Shown here: positions 16,102-23,157 of the stretch, piece after piece
How positions within the stretch are numbered: position 1 is the stretch's first letter
Layout: the number at the start of each line of letters is the position of its first letter
Source of the DNA: Deltaproteobacteria bacterium
Lineage (GTDB): Bacteria; Desulfobacterota; Desulfobaccia; Desulfobaccales; 0-14-0-80-60-11
DNA length: 32,096 nt
Assembly (NCBI GenBank): GCA_003599195.1
Contig: QZIZ01000074.1
Location: forward strand, 1 to 32,096
Direction of reading: 5' to 3'
Translations under genes and position numbers: made by a program
The notes under the pieces: generated by a model
Databases searched by the model: none
Seen by the model: the letters and a program-made list of their open reading frames with translations, nothing else
Told to the model about the DNA's origin: nothing

Positions 16102-17133
16102 TTGCCGGGGGTAATCCTATGGCTGCAGTTGTTGTTGTGCGCAGGGGTCATCACCTTTTCCGGCAGCCGCCTCTGCCGGTACGCGGACGTGCTGGCGGAA
16201 AAAACCGGATTGGGCCGCACCTGGATGGGACTGGTGGCCGTGGCCTTGGTCACTTCCCTGCCGGAATTGGCCAACGGCGTCAGCGCGGTCCTGTGGGTGA
16301 AAGCCCCCGACCTGGCAGTGGGAAACCTCCTGGGGGCCGCGGTTCTGAACCTTGCCATCCTGGCAGTGGCGGACATCTTTTACCCTCCGGGGCCGGTTCT
16401 CACCGCCGCGGACCGGGGCCATATCCTGGCCGCGGCCTTCGGCGTGATCCTGCTGGGGGTCGCCACCTTGACCATCCTTCCCCGGGGCCCCCTGATGGCC
16501 GGGCTAAGCGTCCGGGATGTGAGCCTGAGCTCCCCGGTGTTACTGCTCTGCTATCTGATGGGGATGCGGGCTACTTTTCGTTTCCAGCGGCGGGAACGGG
16601 CCGAGTATCTGCAAGAACACCCGGAGGAGATTGAAGATATCCTTTATCCCGATCACCGATTGGGGGAAGCCGCAGGCAGATTCGCCGTGCACGCGCTAGT
16701 GGTGGTAGCCGCGGGATTTTGGTTGCCCCGAGTGGCAGAGCGGTTGGCAGCTTATATGGGGTGGCATCTCAGCCTGGTAGGCACCGTCTTTACGGCCTTG
16801 GTCACCACCCTGCCGGAATTGGTGGTGACTTTGAGCGCCCTGCGGCTGGGCGCGGTGGACCTGGCAGTGGGGGATCTGTTGGGGAGCCTCATGGCCAACA
16901 TAGCCATGCTGGGACTCCTGGACTTTTTGTACTTCGACGGCCCCCTGCTCCTGGCGGCGGCTCCGGAACATGCCGGCACCGGTTTATTGGCCATCATCAT
17001 GATCGGGATTGTGGTGGCGGAGTTGATTTTCCGGCCTCAAAAAAAATTCTTGCGTTGGATCAGCTTAGGAGCTTTTTTACTGGCCTTTCTTTATGCCGGA
17101 AACATTATTCTTCATATCCTGGCCCATCGATAG
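16102..17133 (+). CDS. CaCA family sodium/calcium exchanger-like membrane protein
   Basis: 343-residue polytopic protein with the two inverted Na_Ca_ex repeats of the Ca2+:cation antiporter superfamily. The alpha-repeat motifs are ALVTSLPELANGVSAV (about residues 47-62) and ALVTTLPELVVTLSAL in the second half, each followed by a VGDLLG/VGNLLG segment. A hydrophilic loop with acidic residues (HPEEIEDILYPDHR) separates the halves. The best start is TTG at 16102, only 3 bases after the trpG stop, suggesting translational coupling to trpG. A role in tryptophan metabolism is not expected; ion specificity is unknown. Confidence 0.86.
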   Translation: MPGVILWLQLLLCAGVITFSGSRLCRYADVLAEKTGLGRTWMGLVAVALVTSLPELANGVSAVLWVKAPDLAVGNLLGAAVLNLAILAVADIFYPPGPVLTAADRGHILAAAFGVILLGVATLTILPRGPLMAGLSVRDVSLSSPVLLLCYLMGMRATFRFQRRERAEYLQEHPEEIEDILYPDHRLGEAAGRFAVHALVVVAAGFWLPRVAERLAAYMGWHLSLVGTVFTALVTTLPELVVTLSALRLGAVDLAVGDLLGSLMANIAMLGLLDFLYFDGPLLLAAAPEHAGTGLLAIIMIGIVVAELIFRPQKKFLRWISLGAFLLAFLYAGNIILHILAHR

Positions 17134-17153
17134 GTAGGAAAGCGGGGTAAAAG

Positions 17154-17199
17154 CAAGCTTTAGCCTCCATTACAGGCCGGAAAAGCTTGTAATTCTTTT
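17154..17199 (+). terminator. Terminator-like hairpin after the exchanger gene
   Basis: CAAGCTTT (17154-17161) pairs with AAAGCTTG (17182-17189), with an inner GCC/GGC, followed by the T-rich TAATTCTTTT. It would separate the trpEG-exchanger unit from the kor genes. Confidence 0.4.
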
Positions 17200-17265
17200 A
17201 ATTGGAAACCGGCACGGAAAAAGGGATATCCAAGCTCGTTCGGCCCAATGCCGCTAAGGACTATG

Positions 17266-17610
17266 ATGGACCCAAAAGACGATAATAAGTTTGAGTCAAA
17301 AAAAACAAACCCGGCCCCGGAAAGAGAAGGCCCAGCTCGGTCCTCTGAAAACAAATCGGCAGGCGAGGCCCCCAAAGAGGGCCTGAAAAAGGAATATGTC
17401 ATCGACATCTTCCGGGACTGGTGCAAGGGTTGCGGCATCTGCGCGGAGTTCTGCCCGAAGAAATGCCTCAAGATGAACGCCGCGGGCGAGCCGGAGGTAA
17501 TCGACGCCAAGGGCTGCACCGGCTGCGGCTGGTGTGAACTGCATTGCCCGGACTTCGCCATCTGCGTCCGGGAACTGGCGGCGAAGAAGGCGGCGGAAGA
17601 GGCGGACTAA
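17266..17610 (+). CDS. korD: 2-oxoacid:ferredoxin oxidoreductase, ferredoxin-type delta subunit
   Basis: Small 4Fe-4S electron-carrying subunit of the 2-oxoacid:ferredoxin oxidoreductase completed by korA, korB and korC. Two clusters are encoded: CKGCGICAEFCPKKC and CTGCGWCELHCPDFAIC. The N-terminal 45 residues are hydrophilic and low in complexity (ENKSAGEAPKEG). AAGGA about five bases before the ATG at 17266 favours this start over the ATGs at 17248 and 17263. It precedes korA by about 150 bases filled by a large inverted repeat. Confidence 0.9.
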   Translation: MDPKDDNKFESKKTNPAPEREGPARSSENKSAGEAPKEGLKKEYVIDIFRDWCKGCGICAEFCPKKCLKMNAAGEPEVIDAKGCTGCGWCELHCPDFAICVRELAAKKAAEEAD

Positions 17611-17615
17611 AATGA

Positions 17616-17748
17616 AAAGATTCACCACAGAGGCACAAAGAGCACAGAGGGCCACAGAGAAAAATTTAGTTATGCCTTGGCAGAGCCAAGGCATAACTAA
17701 ATTTACTCTGTGAATCTCTGTGTCCTCTGTGTCTCTGTGGTGAGTCTT
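17616..17748 (+). repeat. Long inverted repeat between korD and korA
   Basis: Outer arms AGATTCACCACAGAGGCACA and its imperfect reverse complement ending TCTGTGGTGAGTCTTT enclose a perfect central hairpin: 17662-17681 pairs base for base with 17685-17704 around an AGA loop. Same end sequences as the element at 25929-26031. Confidence 0.9.
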
Positions 17749-17758
17749 TGGATAAATT

Positions 17759-18898
17759 ATGAATACTTCAACCGGACAACCCCGGCTCCTCCAAGGCAAC
17801 GAAGCCGTGGTGGAAGGCGCGATCTACGCGGGCTGCCGCTTTTTTGCGGGCTACCCCATCACCCCGGCCACGGAAATCAGCGAAGCCATGTCCTGGCGGC
17901 TGCCTGCCGTGGGCGGCACCTTTATCCAGATGGAGGACGAAATCGCGTCCATGGGCGCGATCATCGGCGCGTCCCTCGCCGGGGCCAAGGCCATGACGGC
18001 CACCAGCGGCCCGGGCTTCTCCCTGATGCAGGAGAACCTGGGCTTCGGGGTGATTACCGAAGTACCCTGCGTGGTGGTCAACGTCATGCGGGCCGGTCCC
18101 TCCACCGGCACCGCCACCCACGTCAGCCAGGGGGACGTGCAGCAGGCCCGCTGGGGCACCCACGGCGACCATCCCATCATCGTCCTGAGCGCGGCCACCA
18201 CTTACGAGTGCTTCGAGATCACGGTCAAGGCCTTTAATCTGGCGGAGAGATACCGCACCCCGGTGATTCTCTTAACCGACGAAGTGGTGGCCCACACCCG
18301 GGAAAAGATCGTGCTGCCCCCGCCGGGGGAGTTGGAGGTGCTGGAGCGCCAGAAACCCACGGTGCCGCCGGACTGGTATATTCCTTATGCGGACACCGCC
18401 AGCGGGGTGCCGCCCATGGGCATCTTCGGGGACGGCTACCGCTGCCACGTCACCGGGCTGATCCACGACGTGCGGGGTTTTCCCACGGAACGGGCGGATG
18501 AGATCGTGCCTTTCATGAACCGGCTTTTCCGCAAGATCAACCAGCATTTTGCAGACATCATGATGGTCAAAGAGGAGCTGGCCGAGGACGCGGAAGTGCT
18601 GGTCATCGCCTACGGCGCCGTGGCCCGGGCGGCCAAACGGGCGGTGCGGGAGGCCCGGGAACGCGGGGTGAAGGCCGGGCTGCTGCAACTGGTCACCCTC
18701 TGGCCCTTCCCCCGGCAACTGCTGGAACCGCACCTGAAATGGGCAAAGGCCGTGCTGGTGCCGGAGCTGAATATGGGCCAGATGTCCCGGGAGGTGAAGC
18801 GGATCAACCAAGGCATGACTCGGGTGGAAACGCTGAACCGGATTGACGGGAGCCTGATTACGCCGGGGGAGATTGTGGAGAGGTTGGTGAGGATGTAG
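17759..18898 (+). CDS. korA: 2-oxoacid:ferredoxin oxidoreductase subunit alpha
   Basis: 379-residue alpha subunit of a thiamine-diphosphate-dependent oxidoreductase that oxidises a 2-oxoacid plus CoA to acyl-CoA with ferredoxin, or works in reverse for CO2 fixation. Motifs: the N-terminal GNEAVVEGAIYAGCRFFAGY, PITPATEISE, the pyrimidine-domain EDEIASMGAIIGASLAGAKA, TSGPGFSLM and a C-terminal transketolase-like domain (VLVIAYGAVARAAKRAV). The pattern fits KorA/VorB-type enzymes; 2-oxoglutarate is the most likely substrate but branched-chain 2-oxoacids cannot be excluded. Its partner korB lies 2 kb downstream, beyond an accessory insert. Confidence 0.9.
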   Translation: MNTSTGQPRLLQGNEAVVEGAIYAGCRFFAGYPITPATEISEAMSWRLPAVGGTFIQMEDEIASMGAIIGASLAGAKAMTATSGPGFSLMQENLGFGVITEVPCVVVNVMRAGPSTGTATHVSQGDVQQARWGTHGDHPIIVLSAATTYECFEITVKAFNLAERYRTPVILLTDEVVAHTREKIVLPPPGELEVLERQKPTVPPDWYIPYADTASGVPPMGIFGDGYRCHVTGLIHDVRGFPTERADEIVPFMNRLFRKINQHFADIMMVKEELAEDAEVLVIAYGAVARAAKRAVREARERGVKAGLLQLVTLWPFPRQLLEPHLKWAKAVLVPELNMGQMSREVKRINQGMTRVETLNRIDGSLITPGEIVERLVRM

Positions 18899-18943
18899 AG
18901 TGCGGTCTCCACATTACAATAACTACAGAAAGATATTTATCTT

Positions 18944-19594
18944 ATGAAGAAATTTATTAAAATTGCAGTATTATATTTAATCGGTATTAGTATTATGTTT
19001 ATTATTGATATTAAATATAGTTTAAATTTGAGTTGGTGGTTATATTTCTTGTTTGGTGGCTCTTTATTAATAGGCATACTGCTCTTAATTGATATGCTTC
19101 CTAGTAAGCAACATATAAAAGACATATTTGTTCCTAAGCCAAATAAGCAAAAAGTTATAAGAGAATTAGCCAAAATACGCATTAAAAAAAGCGCAATATT
19201 TAAAGGACTTGAAAATCAAATTGTCTCTGAAATTATTAATATGCCAGATGATCTCTTAATATCACTGCCTGAGGGTTCTATTGTAACAATAATTGAGACT
19301 TATCTGCAACTTCGATCTGAAGGAATGCCAGAAAACGAAATTATTAAGAATATTGAGATAGTTCGGTCAGCAAATTTTGCCTTGATAAGTGGAGACCCTA
19401 TGCAACTAGAGAGTAGTCCAGAAAACTTGCCTCCAAATTTAACCTTAGATAATTATATTAGATACCGTATAAATAAAGAATTAGATTGGGCTATTTCTAA
19501 TGGTCTGATTTCTTTACCTATAAGAGTTTCTTTTTCAAAAGAAGTATTAGATGAGTTAATCAAGGAATCTTTTCTTTTCTTTAAGATAAAATAA
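18944..19594 (+). CDS. AT-rich membrane protein of unknown function
   Basis: 216 residues, not recognised. Two N-terminal transmembrane helices (about 5-22 and 29-49) are followed by a soluble, mostly helical domain rich in Ile, Lys, Asn and Glu (LPEGSIVTIIETYLQL, EGMPENEIIKNIEIV). Its AT-rich codons contrast sharply with korA before it and korB after it, so it was probably acquired. It is the first gene of the insert that separates korA from korB and reads in the same direction. It could be a partner of the adjacent nucleotidyltransferase/HEPN genes, but nothing in the sequence shows that. Confidence 0.65.
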   Translation: MKKFIKIAVLYLIGISIMFIIDIKYSLNLSWWLYFLFGGSLLIGILLLIDMLPSKQHIKDIFVPKPNKQKVIRELAKIRIKKSAIFKGLENQIVSEIINMPDDLLISLPEGSIVTIIETYLQLRSEGMPENEIIKNIEIVRSANFALISGDPMQLESSPENLPPNLTLDNYIRYRINKELDWAISNGLISLPIRVSFSKEVLDELIKESFLFFKIK

Positions 19595-19661
19595 GGAATC
19601 TTTAATTGACAGGCCTTTCACGCCTCACCAGACTGAATGAATTTAATTGGCCGGTAGTACA

Positions 19662-19952
19662 ATGAAAATTAACGAACTTCTAAAAGAAAAACGTCAAGAG
19701 ATTCTTCAACTGGCCGCCCATCACGGCGCCACTAATGTGCGCATCTTCGGTTCCGTGGCCCGGGGAGAGGCTGATGCCGCCAGCGACCTGGATGTTCTCG
19801 TGGACCTGGAGCCGGGCCGGAGTTTGCTGGATTTGGGCGGCCTGCTCATGGACCTACAACAGCTTTTGGGGCGGGAAGTTGATGTGGTAACGGTAAAGGG
19901 TCTTCGATCCCGAATCAGGGAGCGCGTTTTGAAAGAAGCAGTGCCGATATAA
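19662..19952 (+). CDS. MNT-type nucleotidyltransferase (MntA-like), first copy
   Basis: 96-residue minimal nucleotidyltransferase. The active-site signature is complete: [20 protein letters not shown] fits GSX10DXD, with a third carboxylate expected in REVDVVTV. MntA-type antitoxins use ATP to AMPylate a Tyr of HepT toxins. The ATG at 19662 ([14 protein letters not shown]) is preferred over a TTG 15 bases upstream. A second MNT gene follows 30 bases later and a HepT-type gene after that. Which of the two enzymes acts on the toxin cannot be told from sequence. Confidence 0.85.
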   Translation: MKINELLKEKRQEILQLAAHHGATNVRIFGSVARGEADAASDLDVLVDLEPGRSLLDLGGLLMDLQQLLGREVDVVTVKGLRSRIRERVLKEAVPI

Positions 19953-19982
19953 GGCGGGCACTGCTCACGAGAGAAGCAAACT

Positions 19983-20282
19983 ATGGGTGCAAAAATCAAG
20001 ATTCCAAAGGACAGTTTGACCGAATTCTGCCGAAGGCATCGCATCCGGAAGCTATCATTTTTCGGCTCTGTGCTACGGGATGACTTCAGACTGGACAGCG
20101 ATATAGACGTGCTGGTGGAATTTGAACCGGGCTACGTGCCGGGCCTGGCTTTTTTCGGCATGGAAGAGGAACTGGCGGCGATTCTGGGAAGAAAAGTCGA
20201 ACTGCACACCCCCCAATTTCTAAGCAAGTACTTCCGGGACCAGGTAATCACCGAGGCTGAGGTGCAGTATGTCGCAACCTAA
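19983..20282 (+). CDS. mntA: MNT-type nucleotidyltransferase (MntA-like antitoxin), second copy
   Basis: 99-residue minimal nucleotidyltransferase with FFGSVLRDDFRLDSDIDVLV, again a perfect GSX10DXD motif, and a third acidic position in GRKVELHTP. Its stop overlaps the start of the HEPN gene by 14 bases, the usual arrangement of an MntA-HepT pair, so this copy is the probable cognate antitoxin. The two nucleotidyltransferases differ clearly in sequence and are not a recent duplication. The 30-base gap to the first copy suggests a three-gene transcript. Confidence 0.88.
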   Translation: MGAKIKIPKDSLTEFCRRHRIRKLSFFGSVLRDDFRLDSDIDVLVEFEPGYVPGLAFFGMEEELAAILGRKVELHTPQFLSKYFRDQVITEAEVQYVAT

Positions 20283-20619
20283 GGACCTGATTCGCTTGCA
20301 GCATATGCTGGATTATGCTCGCGAAGCGTTGGAACTGATGCAGGGAAAGCCCCGAAACGACCTGGATTCTGATCGTCTCTTGGGTCTGGCTTTGGTCCGC
20401 CTCATGGAGATGATCGGGGAAGCGGCCAACCGTGTATCTCCTGAGTATCAGTCTGCCCATGCATCCATTCCCTGGTCCCAGATCATCAGCCTCCGTAATC
20501 GCCTCATCCATGGTTATGATGCCGTGGATATGGATATACTCTGGGAAATCCTGGGTCAAGACCTGCCGGGTCTCGTTGCAGAGCTGGAAAGTGTTATTTT
20601 AAGGGAAAGCGGCACCTGA
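20269..20619 (+). CDS. hepT: HepT-type HEPN toxin (DUF86)
   Basis: 116-residue all-helical HEPN domain of the HepT/DUF86 family. The catalytic RNase motif RX4HXY is present as RNRLIHGY near residues 84-91, and the helix ALVRLMEMIGEAANRVSPEY is typical of the family. HepT toxins cleave RNA (tRNA in studied cases) and are neutralised by MntA-mediated AMPylation of the motif Tyr. Overlaps the upstream MNT gene by 14 bases. Both key residues and the modifiable Tyr are intact, so the module looks functional. Confidence 0.9.
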   Translation: MSQPKDLIRLQHMLDYAREALELMQGKPRNDLDSDRLLGLALVRLMEMIGEAANRVSPEYQSAHASIPWSQIISLRNRLIHGYDAVDMDILWEILGQDLPGLVAELESVILRESGT

Positions 20620-20648
20620 AATTGAATTAATGGGGCGCGGGCGCATCC

Positions 20649-20715
20649 AAATACGAGATTCTTCACTCCGCTTCGCTCCGTTCAGAATGACAACTTAAAA
20701 GACTTTCGCAGAGGT
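20649..20715 (-). repeat. Dispersed 67-bp repeat, copy 2 (inverted)
   Basis: Reverse complement of 11646-11712 except for the 9-base variable middle. It lies 30 bases after hepT, at the right end of the insert between korA and korB. Confidence 0.9.
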
Positions 20716-20732
20716 TTCAATCTAAATAAGGT

Positions 20733-20832
20733 GTCCAGGCAGAGCCTGGACGGATAATGGCGTTCCCAAGCGGAGCTTGGGAACGAGGTAGGGTGCGTCT
20801 CACGCACCATTTAGGCGCGTAAGACGCATACC
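20733..20832 (+). repeat. Array of three short-loop palindromes upstream of korB
   Basis: Three perfect hairpins in a row: GTCCAGGC-AGA-GCCTGGAC (20733-20751), CGTTCCCAAGC-GGA-GCTTGGGAACG (20761-20785) and GGTGCGT-CTC-ACGCACC (20792-20808), followed by a decayed GCGCGTAAGACGC. All have 3-base loops. With the 67-bp repeat they fill most of the 293-base gap 20620-20912. Confidence 0.85.
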
Positions 20833-20912
20833 GGGAGAGACGTTTTCAGAGTCGAGAACAGGCGGGCACGGAGGCCCGCCCCACTGACACAAACCGAAAA
20901 CCGGAATCTAAA

Positions 20913-21737
20913 ATGGCCGAATTCACTCAACTTATTTACAAGTACCTGCGTCACGAAAAGAAGTTCCCCCACGTCTGGTGTCCGGGGTGCGGCAACGGCA
21001 TCGTTTTGGGGGCCTTGATCCGGGCCATCGATCGCACCGGCCTCACTAAGGACGAGATCGTGTTGGTCTCGGGCATCGGCTGCTCCGGGCGCATCAGCGT
21101 TTACGTAGACTTTAATACCCTGCACACCACCCACGGCCGGGCTTTAACTTTTGCTACCGGGGTGAAGCTGGCCAACCCCAAGCTCCAGGTCATTGTGGTC
21201 ATGGGGGACGGCGACGCCACCGCCATCGGCGGCAACCATTTCATCCACGCGGCCCGGCGCAATTTGAATCTCACGGCCATCATCATTAACAACAACATTT
21301 ACGGCATGACCGGGGGCCAATACTCCCCCACCACGCCCTATGCGGCCCGGACCACCACCTCGCTCTACGGCCACATCGAGCATCCCTTTTCCATCGCCGA
21401 ACTGGCGGTAACCGCGGGCGCGGCCATGGTGGGCCGGGGCACGGTCTACCACGCCAACCTGCTAGATCAACTGATGGAAGCGGCCATTTTAAAAAGAGGC
21501 TTCGCGGTGGTGGAGGTCATCAGCCACTGCCACACCCAGTTCGGCCTGAAAAACAAGCTGGGCGGGCCGGTGGAGATGATGCGCCGGCAGAAGGAAATGG
21601 CGGTCAGGGTGGAAAAGGCAAAAACCATGACGCCCGAGGAACTGGAAGGCAGAATCACCATCGGCACTTTGGTGGACCGGGAACTGCCCGTTTATACCGA
21701 GGAATACCGCCGCATCCGGGAGGCGGCGAAAAGATAG
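20913..21737 (+). CDS. korB: 2-oxoacid:ferredoxin oxidoreductase subunit beta
   Basis: 274-residue thiamine-diphosphate-binding beta subunit. Cluster cysteines are seen at WCPGCGNG and in GIGCSGR; the TPP/Mg motif is GDGDATAIGGNHFIHAARRN with INNNIYGMTGGQYSP, the form typical of KorB-type subunits. The C-terminal part contains a third conserved Cys in SHCHTQFG. Length normal. It is separated from korA by the membrane protein/MNT/HepT insert and several repeats, which is unusual because alpha and beta are nearly always adjacent. Confidence 0.93.
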   Translation: MAEFTQLIYKYLRHEKKFPHVWCPGCGNGIVLGALIRAIDRTGLTKDEIVLVSGIGCSGRISVYVDFNTLHTTHGRALTFATGVKLANPKLQVIVVMGDGDATAIGGNHFIHAARRNLNLTAIIINNNIYGMTGGQYSPTTPYAARTTTSLYGHIEHPFSIAELAVTAGAAMVGRGTVYHANLLDQLMEAAILKRGFAVVEVISHCHTQFGLKNKLGGPVEMMRRQKEMAVRVEKAKTMTPEELEGRITIGTLVDRELPVYTEEYRRIREAAKR

Positions 21738-21813
21738 TTCCAAGTTCAAGGTTCAAAGTTCAAAGTCAAAAACTTCGAACCAGTCGCTAACCTTGAACTT
21801 TGAACTTGGAATC
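21737..21813 (+). repeat. Inverted repeat between korB and korC
   Basis: GTTCCAAGTTCAAGGTTCAA on the left and a rearranged reverse complement (AACCTTGAACTTTGAACTTG) on the right form an imperfect hairpin built of TTCAA(A/G)G units. It starts on the last base of the korB stop codon. Confidence 0.75.
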
Positions 21814-21830
21814 TAAGCGGATATTCAATC

Positions 21831-22400
21831 ATGTCATTTCGTTATGAAATCAGGTTGGCCGGGTCCGGGGGCCAGGGGTTGATCCTGGCGGGCATTATCC
21901 TGGCGGAGGCCGCGGGCATTTACGACGGCAAGTACGTCTGCCAGACCCAGAGCTACGGGCCTGCGGCCCGGGGCGGGGCGTCCAAGGCGGAAGTGGTGAT
22001 CAGCAATGCGGAGATCGACTATCCCAAGGCCATCCGGCCGGACGTGCTCCTGGCTATGAATCAAAAGTCCCTGGACACTTATAGTTCCGACCTGAAGCCG
22101 GACGGGTTGTTGATTGTGGATGAGACCCTGGTGCCGGAGGTGTTCGCCGATAATTTTATTGCCATTCCCTTCACCCGAATGGCCCGAGATCTGGGTAAGG
22201 AAATGGTGGCCAACATCATAGCCCTGGGGGCCCTGGCGGCGTTGAGCGGCGCGGTAAGCCTGGAGAGCCTGGAAAAAGCGGTGCTGGCCCGGGTGCCCAA
22301 GGGGACGGAGGAGTTGAATAGGAAGGCTTTGCAAGCAGGCGTGGACGCGGCCCGAAATTCCAAGGGAAATAACCGGGACCGCTTCGGGCCGGGAGAATAG
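21831..22400 (+). CDS. korC: 2-oxoacid:ferredoxin oxidoreductase subunit gamma
   Basis: 189-residue gamma subunit. The N-terminal glycine-rich IRLAGSGGQGLILAGIILAEAAG and the QTQSYGPAARGGASKAEVVIS segment are diagnostic for the gamma domain of the oxidoreductase superfamily, which is involved in CoA binding. Completes the korDABC set. The last 20 residues are polar and variable. A membrane-protein gene starts 6 bases later, suggesting cotranscription. Confidence 0.92.
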   Translation: MSFRYEIRLAGSGGQGLILAGIILAEAAGIYDGKYVCQTQSYGPAARGGASKAEVVISNAEIDYPKAIRPDVLLAMNQKSLDTYSSDLKPDGLLIVDETLVPEVFADNFIAIPFTRMARDLGKEMVANIIALGALAALSGAVSLESLEKAVLARVPKGTEELNRKALQAGVDAARNSKGNNRDRFGPGE

Positions 22401-22406
22401 GAAGCC

Positions 22407-23063
22407 ATGGCGGCAACGGCCCTGGGATTGCAGGAACTGTTTATCATCATTGCCATTATCGCGGTGACGATATTCGCCTTGATTACTGCGGGCCTGTTCT
22501 ATCTGCGCCGGACCAGGCCCCAGGCCGTAGCCCTGGAGGCCATCAAGGTCCATGAACTGATCTCTCTGGTGATCTCCATTCTTTACTTTATTACCGTTTG
22601 CGTCACCCTGATTTTATTGATCGTGCAAAACCGGAATATCTCCATGCAGACGCAATTCGCCCTGCAATCCTTGGAAGGCAACGTCTACGGCCAGGTGATG
22701 AACCAGACCCTGGCCCAGGATGAGCTTTTTATCAAGAACCCGGAGACGCGGCCCTATTTTTATGAAAGCAAGGAGCTCTATCCCGATGATCCCTTATCTT
22801 ATAAGGTCCTGGCCACAGCGGAGTATCTCCTGGACTTTTTCGATTCCCTGGAAAAGCAGTTGAAGCATTATCCCCACCTGTGGATTCACGAACAGAAGAC
22901 GTGGGAGGCCAACACCATCGACATGTTCGCCTGGAGCCCGGTTCTCTGCAGCTACCTGGACGCTACCCGGGATTGGTACAGCGACAGCCTCTACGCCTTG
23001 AAGACCGAGGGGGAAAAGAAACGGAGGCAGGGTTTGAGCAAACAGAAATTTTCCAAGGATTAA
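22407..23063 (+). CDS. Membrane protein of unknown function downstream of korC
   Basis: 218 residues, family not recognised. Two transmembrane helices (about 8-33 and 51-74) precede a soluble part of about 140 residues with conserved-looking aromatic and acidic positions (NPETRPYFYESKELYPDD, YLLDFFDSLEKQLKHYPHLW, SPVLCSYLDATRDWYSDSL). A very polar basic tail ends it. Composition matches the host neighbours. It lies 6 bases after korC and 94 bases before the beta-helix membrane protein, so it may form a unit with one of them. Confidence 0.7.
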   Translation: MAATALGLQELFIIIAIIAVTIFALITAGLFYLRRTRPQAVALEAIKVHELISLVISILYFITVCVTLILLIVQNRNISMQTQFALQSLEGNVYGQVMNQTLAQDELFIKNPETRPYFYESKELYPDDPLSYKVLATAEYLLDFFDSLEKQLKHYPHLWIHEQKTWEANTIDMFAWSPVLCSYLDATRDWYSDSLYALKTEGEKKRRQGLSKQKFSKD

Positions 23064-23091
23064 ACCGGCGCCGCTGGCCATGCCGGTCTCG

Positions 23092-23114
23092 TAGGGTGCG
23101 CTCTGCGCACCATT
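23092..23114 (+). repeat. Short-loop palindrome of the GTAGGGTGCG family
   Basis: GGTGCGC-TCT-GCGCACC (23095-23111) preceded by GTAG. Same outer sequence as copies at 20788-20808 and 26821-26868. Confidence 0.75.
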
Positions 23115-23157
23115 AAGGGCTGAGGGATTCGATAAAAAACCATTTGACGGAAGCGCC

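Noticed and set aside
17248-17265. Earlier ATGs (17248, 17263) as korD starts
   Set aside because: The ribosome site AAGGA is correctly spaced only for the ATG at 17266.
17759-22400. Assigning the oxidoreductase to indolepyruvate because of the trp neighbourhood
   Set aside because: Indolepyruvate oxidoreductases have a large fused IorA and a small IorB; the four-subunit D-A-B-C layout here is of the Kor/Vor type.
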